DNA of 32,331 bases from contig CAPYID010000024.1 in NCBI GenBank assembly GCA_948739805.1, positions 1-32,331 on the forward strand, in the 5' to 3' direction. How positions within the stretch are numbered: position 1 is the stretch's first letter; each line of letters opens with the position of its first letter. Made by a program: the position numbers and the translations under genes. Below are positions 25,424 to 32,331 of this stretch, one piece after another. Below the pieces are notes generated by a model, which was not told the DNA's origin, did no database searches, and saw nothing but the letters and a program-made list of their open reading frames with translations. This DNA comes from an uncultured Clostridia bacterium (GTDB lineage: Bacteria; Bacillota; Clostridia; TANB77; CAG-508).

Positions 25424-27955
25424 ATGAAATATATAATAGAACAAAACTCAAAAGAATATGAACAAATGGGAGGAAAAGGCACAGCATTAGCAAAATTAGG
25501 ACAAGTAATAGATAATATTCCAAAATGGTTTGTAGTATCATATCTAGGATTTGACATTGATAAAAAAGAAATAATAGAACAAGCAATAGAAGAAATAGAA
25601 GCTAGATTAAAAGAATTTCCAAATGACAGTTATTTTGCTATAAGAAGTTCAGCAATAAATGAAGATTCAAACGACAACTCTTTTGCGGGACAATTTGATA
25701 CATATTTATATGTAGAAAAAGAAAATGTAATTTCCAAAGTAAAACAAGTATATATGTCAGCATTTTCAGAAAGAATCGAAAGTTATAGAAAAGAAAACAA
25801 AATAAATGAAATATCAATACCATCTGTTATAATTCAAAAAATGGTAAACTCTGAAAAATCAGGAGTTGCATTTGGTGCAAATCCAATCACATCAAATGTA
25901 AAAGAAACAATTATATCAGCAGTATATGGATTAGGAAGTGGCTTAGTAGACGGAATAGCAAATGCAGACACATATATAATAGCAGATGAAAAAATTAATA
26001 AAGAGATTGCCCAAAAAAACGTAATGCATACATTACAAAAAGAGAAAATTATAGAAAAACCTATAATAGGAAACCTAGCAACACAACAAGTTTTAAACGA
26101 CAATGAAATCATAAAAGTTAAAGAACTATTAGAAAAAGCAAATGACTTTTTCGGTAGATTCCAAGACATAGAATGGGCATTTGAAGGGAAGAAACTATAT
26201 TTATTGCAATCAAGACCAATAACTACATTAGGAAAGAAGGCTAATCAAACATCAAAAATAAATGTGTTTGATAATAGTAACATTGTAGAAAGCTATGGAG
26301 GAATAACCACACCTTTAACATTCTCATTTATTAGAATGGTATATGAAAACGTATATATAGAATTATGCAAAATATTTAATGTACCACAAGAAAAAATAGA
26401 AATGAACACATCAATATTCAAAAACATGTTAGCAATAATAGAAGGCAGAGTATATTACAACTTATATGGGTGGTATTCAATAATATCAATGTTTCCAGGA
26501 CTAGGATATAATAAAAAATTCATGGAACAAATGATGGGAGTAAAAGAAAGTTTACCAGATGATTTGTTCCCTGTACCACAAGCAACAATAAAAGATAAAC
26601 TAGGACTTATAAATACAGGTTATGGTTTATTAAAGGGATTTTTTAAGATAAGAAAAATGACGGATAAATTTTATAAAAGACTAAACACAGCATTAGAAGA
26701 TAAAAAAATAAATAATATGGATTTATATGACTTACATGATTATTATTATGAACTAGAAAGACAATTATTACATAAATGGGATGCTCCACTTGTAAATGAC
26801 TTTCTAGCAATGATTTTCTATGGACAATTAAAAAATCAATGCAAGGAAATATTTAAAGAAGAAGGAGATATGATACATAATAATTTATTATGCTCTGAAG
26901 GAGGAATAATAAGTGCAGAACCAGCAAAAAGAATAAAAGAAATGGCGGAAATGATAAAAGACAATGATGAAATAATAGAATTACTTAATAATGAAGATAT
27001 ACTATATATAAAAAAGAAACTGCCACAATATAAAGAATTAAATAACAAAATAAATGAGTACTTAGAAAAATTCTCTGATAGATGTTTGCAAGAACTGAAA
27101 TTAGAAACAGAAACCCTAAAAGATAATCCAGCTAGTTTATATCATTCAATAGCAACACTAGCAAAGCGAATGAGAATAAGCAAAATTGAAAATAGTGATA
27201 TAGAACTATCAAGAAAAAAAGCCGAAAAAAAAGTAAAAGAAAAATTAAAGTATAAACCTATAACAAAAGCAAAATTTTTATTTTTATTAAAACAAGCAAG
27301 ATATACAGTAAAAAACAGAGAAAACTTAAGATTTGAGAGAACACGACTATTTGGGAGAGTAAGGGAAATTTTTTTAAGAATAGGAATGATTTTAACATCA
27401 ATGAATGTAATAGAAGAAAAAAGAGATATATTCTATTTAGAAGTTGATGAAATATTATATTTTATAGATGGAAAATCCACGACTAATAATCTTAAAGACC
27501 TAATAGCCATAAGAAAAGCTCAATATAAAAAATATAATAATGTAACCCCAGATGAAAGATTTTATACAAATGGAGCAGTAAATATAGGAAACAACTTTAA
27601 GAGACAACAAGAAACAAAACAGAATAATGATAAAACAATAGAATTAAAAGGAATAGGAGCATCACCAGGAAGGATAACAGGAATAGCAAGAGTAATAAAA
27701 GAGCCAAAAAACGCAAAAATAGAACAAGGGGAAATATTAGTAGCAGAATTTACTGACCCTGGTTGGATAATGCTCTTTCCAGCTTCAAGCGGTATCTTAG
27801 TAGAAAGAGGCAGTTTATTATCACATTCAGCAATTGTTTCAAGGGAACTAGGCATACCCGCAGTAGTAGGAATAACAGGATTACTTAATAATATAAAAAC
27901 AGGAGATAAAATTGAATTAGATGGAACAACAGGGATTGTAAAAAGTATTGAATAG
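25424..27955 (+). CDS. PEP-synthase/rifampin-phosphotransferase-like dikinase
   Basis: 843 residues. These enzymes use ATP in an N-terminal domain and carry a phosphate on a swivelling histidine to the final substrate. The N-terminal ATP-binding domain (about 1-270) has GGKGTALAKL at 16-25, FAIRSSAINEDS, and ends with LYLLQSRPITT. A middle region (about 280-730) is family-variable and would bind the substrate. The C-terminal histidine domain has GSLLSHSAIVSRELGIPAVV with H801. The order and length match rifampin phosphotransferase (about 867 residues) rather than PEP synthase, which lacks such a middle region and has a C-terminal PEP barrel. The true substrate could be a hydroxyl group in the cluster's own product. 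GAGGAG is the RBS, 15 bases after the UbiA gene. Confidence 0.8.
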   Translation: MKYIIEQNSKEYEQMGGKGTALAKLGQVIDNIPKWFVVSYLGFDIDKKEIIEQAIEEIEARLKEFPNDSYFAIRSSAINEDSNDNSFAGQFDTYLYVEKENVISKVKQVYMSAFSERIESYRKENKINEISIPSVIIQKMVNSEKSGVAFGANPITSNVKETIISAVYGLGSGLVDGIANADTYIIADEKINKEIAQKNVMHTLQKEKIIEKPIIGNLATQQVLNDNEIIKVKELLEKANDFFGRFQDIEWAFEGKKLYLLQSRPITTLGKKANQTSKINVFDNSNIVESYGGITTPLTFSFIRMVYENVYIELCKIFNVPQEKIEMNTSIFKNMLAIIEGRVYYNLYGWYSIISMFPGLGYNKKFMEQMMGVKESLPDDLFPVPQATIKDKLGLINTGYGLLKGFFKIRKMTDKFYKRLNTALEDKKINNMDLYDLHDYYYELERQLLHKWDAPLVNDFLAMIFYGQLKNQCKEIFKEEGDMIHNNLLCSEGGIISAEPAKRIKEMAEMIKDNDEIIELLNNEDILYIKKKLPQYKELNNKINEYLEKFSDRCLQELKLETETLKDNPASLYHSIATLAKRMRISKIENSDIELSRKKAEKKVKEKLKYKPITKAKFLFLLKQARYTVKNRENLRFERTRLFGRVREIFLRIGMILTSMNVIEEKRDIFYLEVDEILYFIDGKSTTNNLKDLIAIRKAQYKKYNNVTPDERFYTNGAVNIGNNFKRQQETKQNNDKTIELKGIGASPGRITGIARVIKEPKNAKIEQGEILVAEFTDPGWIMLFPASSGILVERGSLLSHSAIVSRELGIPAVVGITGLLNNIKTGDKIELDGTTGIVKSIE

Positions 27956-27976
27956 GCAAAAAGGTAGTGGTATAAT
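27948..27976 (+). promoter_or_regulatory. Promoter of the PGDYG-like gene
   Basis: TTGAAT (27948-27953), 17 bases, TATAAT (27971-27976), with TGG giving an extended -10. The -35 overlaps the last codons of the dikinase gene, so the next gene has its own transcript. Confidence 0.7.
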
Positions 27977-28038
27977 ATTAGGGAGCATATTTATGAGGGC
28001 TGGAATAGAATAAAAAAATATAAAAGGAGAGAATTAAT

Positions 28039-28689
28039 ATGGCAATAGAAGAATTAAAATATTTTGAAAAGGTTAAAGATATTAGAGAATATATAATAGA
28101 AGGGATTAAAACAGGAAAGTTAACAGTAGATGAAGTCGTAAAGGTTGCTAGAATACAAGCAAGGCAAGGAAAGCTAGGAGAAGAAGTTATTACCAAAATG
28201 GCTAATGGGTTAGAAGAAACAAGAAACGTAGTAAAATTAGACAAAGAAACAGGAGAACCTGGTTGGATTGTTACAAATCCAAGTGGAGAAAAATATATAA
28301 TGAACGACTCTACTTTCAAAAAGAAATATGAAAGAGATCCAGAAAATCCCTCTCAATTTAAACCAAAGGGAGATCCAGTGCTATCATTTGCAGTTAATGA
28401 ACATATAGAATTTAATAGTCATTGGGGAGAAACAATGAAACTAGAGGCAGGAGGTTCTTTAGTGGCAAGTGAACCGCAAAAAATTTATGGAATTCAAAAG
28501 GAAGAGTTTAAGGAAACTTATGCTAGCACTGGTAAAGATAAAATAGAATGCTTAAAAGAAGCAATAAGTTTTTTTGAAATATCACAAGAAGAAATTTTAG
28601 AAGCTAGACAAGCCAATGAAAAAGATACGCAAGAAAAAAATACTAGAATGCATACAACAATTAAAAAAGATGCTCCAACATTAGAATAG
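28039..28689 (+). CDS. PGDYG-domain-like protein of unknown function
   Basis: 216 residues, cytoplasmic, no membrane segment. Residues about 90-165 resemble the PGDYG domain: FKKKYERDP, then PVLSFAVNEHIEFNSHWGE, TMKLEAGGSLVA, YGIQKEEFKETYAST. The family occurs singly and in fusions with no proven role; the pattern suggests a small beta-rich binding domain. The N-terminal 70 residues are helical, and the end is charged and probably disordered. RBS AAAAGGAGAG. It has its own promoter, so it is not part of the lipid-like operon, although the gap is only 83 bases. Confidence 0.6.
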   Translation: MAIEELKYFEKVKDIREYIIEGIKTGKLTVDEVVKVARIQARQGKLGEEVITKMANGLEETRNVVKLDKETGEPGWIVTNPSGEKYIMNDSTFKKKYERDPENPSQFKPKGDPVLSFAVNEHIEFNSHWGETMKLEAGGSLVASEPQKIYGIQKEEFKETYASTGKDKIECLKEAISFFEISQEEILEARQANEKDTQEKNTRMHTTIKKDAPTLE

Positions 28690-28768
28690 AATATGGAAAG
28701 GAATAGTTTACTTATATTTTTAGAACAAAGCTAAGAAACAGAATAAATTGGTTTTAGGAGATGGAAAA

Positions 28769-29287
28769 ATGAAATACGTAGGAGAAAAGGACAAAAATAT
28801 AGAATATAGAAAAAGACCAGGAGCATATGCAATTATCGTAAATAAAGATGATGATAAAATAGGAATCGTAAAAAAGATTATAGACGAAGGTATAGAAAAC
28901 TTTTATTTAGGAGGAGGCATAGAAGAAGGAGAAACAAAATTAGAGGCATTAAAAAGAGAAATGATAGAAGAAGCGGGATACACAATAAAAAATATTAAAG
29001 AATTAGGAGAAGTAGGTGAATTTATATTTGCAGAAGAAAAAGGATATATAGAAGTAATAGCAAATGTATATATTGCAGAATTTGATAAAAAGGTAGCAGA
29101 ACCGATTGAAAAAGACCATAATGTAATATGGGTAAAACCAGAAGAATATATAAACAAAATGTTTAGAGAATGGCAGAGATATATTATGAAAAAATTTATA
29201 GAAAAAAGGGAAGTTATAAGAAATGAAAATAATACTAGCATCACAATCGCCAAGAAGAAAAGAACTAATGGACTTATTAAAAATTAA
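28769..29287 (+). CDS. NUDIX hydrolase
   Basis: 172 residues. NUDIX enzymes cleave nucleoside diphosphates linked to other groups. The box is complete: G49 in GGIEEGETKLEALKREMIEE, with E55, R63, E64, E67, E68 and G70. ATG at 28769 is chosen because AGGAG (28756-28760) is 8 bases before it; the in-frame TTG at 28748 lacks an RBS. The last 21 codons overlap maf in another frame, so the basic tail NTSITIAKKKRTNGLIKN is probably not conserved. Substrate is not predictable; with Maf next to it a role in cleaning modified nucleotides is plausible. Confidence 0.85.
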   Translation: MKYVGEKDKNIEYRKRPGAYAIIVNKDDDKIGIVKKIIDEGIENFYLGGGIEEGETKLEALKREMIEEAGYTIKNIKELGEVGEFIFAEEKGYIEVIANVYIAEFDKKVAEPIEKDHNVIWVKPEEYINKMFREWQRYIMKKFIEKREVIRNENNTSITIAKKKRTNGLIKN

Positions 29288-29792
29288 ATATGAAGTAATT
29301 CCTAGTGACGCAGACGAAACATTAGAAGAAGGACTTTCAATAATAGAACAATCAAAAAGATTAGCATACATAAAAGCAAAAGAAGTCTTTAACAAAACAG
29401 AAGGAGACAGAATAATAATAGGTTCTGACTCAATGGTAATAAAAAATGGTAAAATATATGGAAAGCCAAAAGATGAAAAAGATGCAATAAATATGATACA
29501 AGAATTAAACAATTCATCACATCAAGTAATAACAAGCTTATGTATAATGATACAATACAATGGACAATTTAAGCAATATTTAGATTATGATATAGCTAAA
29601 GTATATTTAAATGAAATGACACAAGATGAAATTGAAAAATGGATAAAAGAAGGTAAGGCTTTAGACAAGGCTGGAGCATATGCTATACAAAGTGAATTTT
29701 GCATCTATGTAAATAAAATAGAAGGAAACTATACAACAATAGTAGGTTTACCAATACACAAATTATACGAAATTTTAAAGAATTATATATAA
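29223..29792 (+). CDS. maf: Maf nucleotide pyrophosphatase (house-cleaning)
   Basis: 189 residues, standard length. Maf proteins hydrolyse dTTP, UTP or modified nucleoside triphosphates to monophosphates. ILASQSPRRKELM is the N-terminal signature, GSDSMVIKNGKIYGKP contains the likely catalytic D69 (the family more often has GADT), and KALDKAGAYAIQSEF and GNYTTIVGLPIHKLYEIL are conserved end blocks. The start lies inside the NUDIX gene (65-base overlap), so the two are cotranslated; AGGGAAG (about 29207-29213) can be the RBS. Confidence 0.92.
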   Translation: MKIILASQSPRRKELMDLLKIKYEVIPSDADETLEEGLSIIEQSKRLAYIKAKEVFNKTEGDRIIIGSDSMVIKNGKIYGKPKDEKDAINMIQELNNSSHQVITSLCIMIQYNGQFKQYLDYDIAKVYLNEMTQDEIEKWIKEGKALDKAGAYAIQSEFCIYVNKIEGNYTTIVGLPIHKLYEILKNYI

Positions 29793-29875
29793 TGGAGAAA
29801 TGGAAAAAGGCACACACTTAAATTTGCGTTTGTAAGGATGATGAATTTTTAGATGAATTTAAAATTGTAGAGAGA

Positions 29876-29979
29876 TGTAGGGGCGATTAGCAATCGCCCG
29901 TTCTAACAAAGGCTTGCTAAAAAACTTATATTCTTAAGCATGTTCTTCGAAGAGCGGGCGATTAATAATCGCCCATACA
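29876..29979. mobile_element. MITE-like palindromic repeat
   Basis: TGTAGGGGCGATT (29876-29888) and AATCGCCCATACA (29967-29979) are inverted repeats with one mismatch. Each end is itself a hairpin: GGGCGATT-AGC-AATCGCCC (29881-29899) and GGGCGATT-AAT-AATCGCCC (29956-29974). The ends resemble those of the element at 14692-14867. It codes for nothing. The GC-rich GGGCGATT blocks stand out in this AT-rich sequence. Confidence 0.7.
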
Positions 29980-30116
29980 ACGTATATTTATAATTTTGTA
30001 TAAATTTTAAAACATATAAGAATCCCCACAAATCCCAATTTACGTATATATTATATATATTAAATATAAATAATAATATTTCCATAAATTACCAGTATAA
30101 AAATTAAAAAAATCAG

Positions 30117-30145
30117 TTGACAATAATTAAGAAAGATGATATGAT
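30117..30145 (+). promoter_or_regulatory. Promoter P0 of a possible small RNA
   Basis: TTGACA (30117-30122), 17 bases, TATGAT (30140-30145). A terminator follows about 100 bases on, well before the 16S gene. Confidence 0.65.
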
Positions 30146-30151
30146 AATATA

Positions 30152-30260
30152 GACGCTGATGAGAGCGACAGAAATATTAAAAAGTGTATATAGAAAAAAT
30201 ATACAAACTGGTAATATGAAAAACATTATAAAGAAAAACAACATTACTAGTTTTTCTTTT
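30152..30260 (+). ncRNA. Candidate small RNA or rRNA-leader attenuator
   Basis: About 110 bases between promoter P0 and a terminator, without a usable reading frame. Sequence begins near GACGCTGATGAGAGCGACAG, then a small hairpin GTATA with TATAC (about 30186-30204), then the terminator. It is not a recognised family: T-box, 6S and tRNA features are absent. Start is estimated from the -10 position. It may be an independent RNA or the stopped product of an upstream rRNA promoter. Confidence 0.45.
30205..30260 (+). terminator. Terminator of the candidate small RNA
   Basis: AAACTGGTAAT (30205-30215) pairs with ATTACTAGTTT (30243-30253, one G-U pair), and TTCTTTT follows. The loop is long (27 bases). 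A further hairpin CTTATAAAC with GTTTGTAAG lies at about 30271-30294. Confidence 0.6.
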
Positions 30261-30353
30261 GCCTAAAAACGCTTATAAACGAGAAGTTTGTAAGAGCTTA
30301 GCAAGGTAAAAAAAGTATACTAAAAAGTTTTATAAAAAAATTCAAAAAAAGTA

Positions 30354-30383
30354 TTGACAAATTAATACAAAATGTGCTAATAT
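30354..30383 (+). promoter_or_regulatory. rRNA promoter P1
   Basis: TTGACA (30354-30359), 18 bases, TAATAT (30378-30383), with TGC giving an extended -10. About 270 bases before the 16S gene. Confidence 0.75.
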
Positions 30384-30446
30384 AAATAAGCACTGCGCAT
30401 GAAGCATAAGTCAAAAACAAAAAAATAAAAAACTTTTAAAAAAATA

Positions 30447-30475
30447 TTGACAAAATAAAATCAGCGTAGTATACT
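30447..30475 (+). promoter_or_regulatory. rRNA promoter P2
   Basis: TTGACA (30447-30452), 17 bases, TATACT (30470-30475). It is in tandem with P1, as usual for rRNA operons. The leader behind it has GTTCCTA and TAGGAAC (30482-30526) as hairpin arms and a boxA-like GTACATTGAAAAG (30531-30543) that may help antitermination. Confidence 0.8.
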
Positions 30476-30651
30476 ATATAAGTTCCTAAATGAGAACATA
30501 AAAATGAAACTAAAAAGTATAGGAACAAAAGTACATTGAAAAGTAAACAACAAATCCTTTAAGAGACCAAGCGGTATAATGTGAAAAACCTATCACATGT
30601 ACCAAAAAATAATTTAAAAATTAAATGAGTGAGAAAACTCGAAAATAATAA

Positions 30652-32331
<1,680 letters not shown>

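Noticed and set aside
30152..30180. Hammerhead ribozyme, because of CTGATGA followed by GAAA
   Set aside because: Only 8 bases lie between the two core parts, too few for stem II, and no stems I and III can be drawn.
30117..30260. T-box leader upstream of the rRNA operon
   Set aside because: No AGGGTGGNACCGCG-type antiterminator sequence and the segment is too short; no tRNA synthetase or amino-acid gene follows.

Overview
The window comes from a very AT-rich, low-GC Gram-positive genome of the Clostridia type. Three things point there: the cell-division gene order murA-ftsQ-DUF881-DUF881-sbp-ftsA-ftsZ, frequent GGAGG-type ribosome binding sites with ATG, TTG and GTG starts, and a Firmicutes-like 16S rRNA gene at the right end. 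An uncultured gut clostridial lineage with small AT-rich genomes is plausible, but I cannot name the genus from reading alone.

Layout. 1-1800: a complete insertion sequence with imperfect terminal inverted repeats and a 9-bp target duplication, inserted just upstream of a promoter. 1870-7076: three genes for exported, membrane-anchored proteins, including a two-domain wall hydrolase (lysozyme-like plus NlpC/P60). They look like one end of a conjugation/secretion-type or envelope locus and finish at a strong terminator. 7114-7730: gene debris (a DUF4143 ATPase tail and an unrecognised broken gene). 7884-10966: a D-Ala-D-Ala carboxypeptidase and recN. 11013-13822: a disturbed murA region. A short copy of the murA 5' end lies upstream of a RhuM-family gene, and the full-length murA behind it carries two single-base frameshifts. 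13823-19266: the division block ftsQ, two DUF881 genes, sbp, ftsA and ftsZ, closed by a terminator. A palindromic element sits inside this block between ftsQ and the first DUF881 gene.

19512-27955 is the most interesting part: six tightly packed genes on one strand. They encode a BtaA-like (DUF3419) 3-amino-3-carboxypropyl transferase, a membrane protein joining a dolichol/phytol-kinase-like half to a DUF92-like half, a GNAT acyltransferase, an OleC-like AMP-forming ligase, a UbiA-family prenyltransferase and a PEP-synthase/rifampin-phosphotransferase-like dikinase. Together they suggest an unassigned pathway for a lipid or prenyl-linked metabolite: prenol phosphorylation, prenyl transfer, addition of a homoserine-type group from SAM, acyl activation and transfer, and a phosphotransfer step. 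The ligase gene and the murA pseudogene share a 76-bp leader that includes a small hairpin.

28039-29792: a PGDYG-like protein, a NUDIX hydrolase and Maf. 29793-30651: no protein gene, but a palindromic mobile-element-like repeat, a promoter-terminator pair that could make a small RNA of about 110 nt, and two tandem strong promoters. 30652-32174: the 16S rRNA gene, followed by the start of the 16S-23S spacer. No CRISPR array or tRNA gene was seen.
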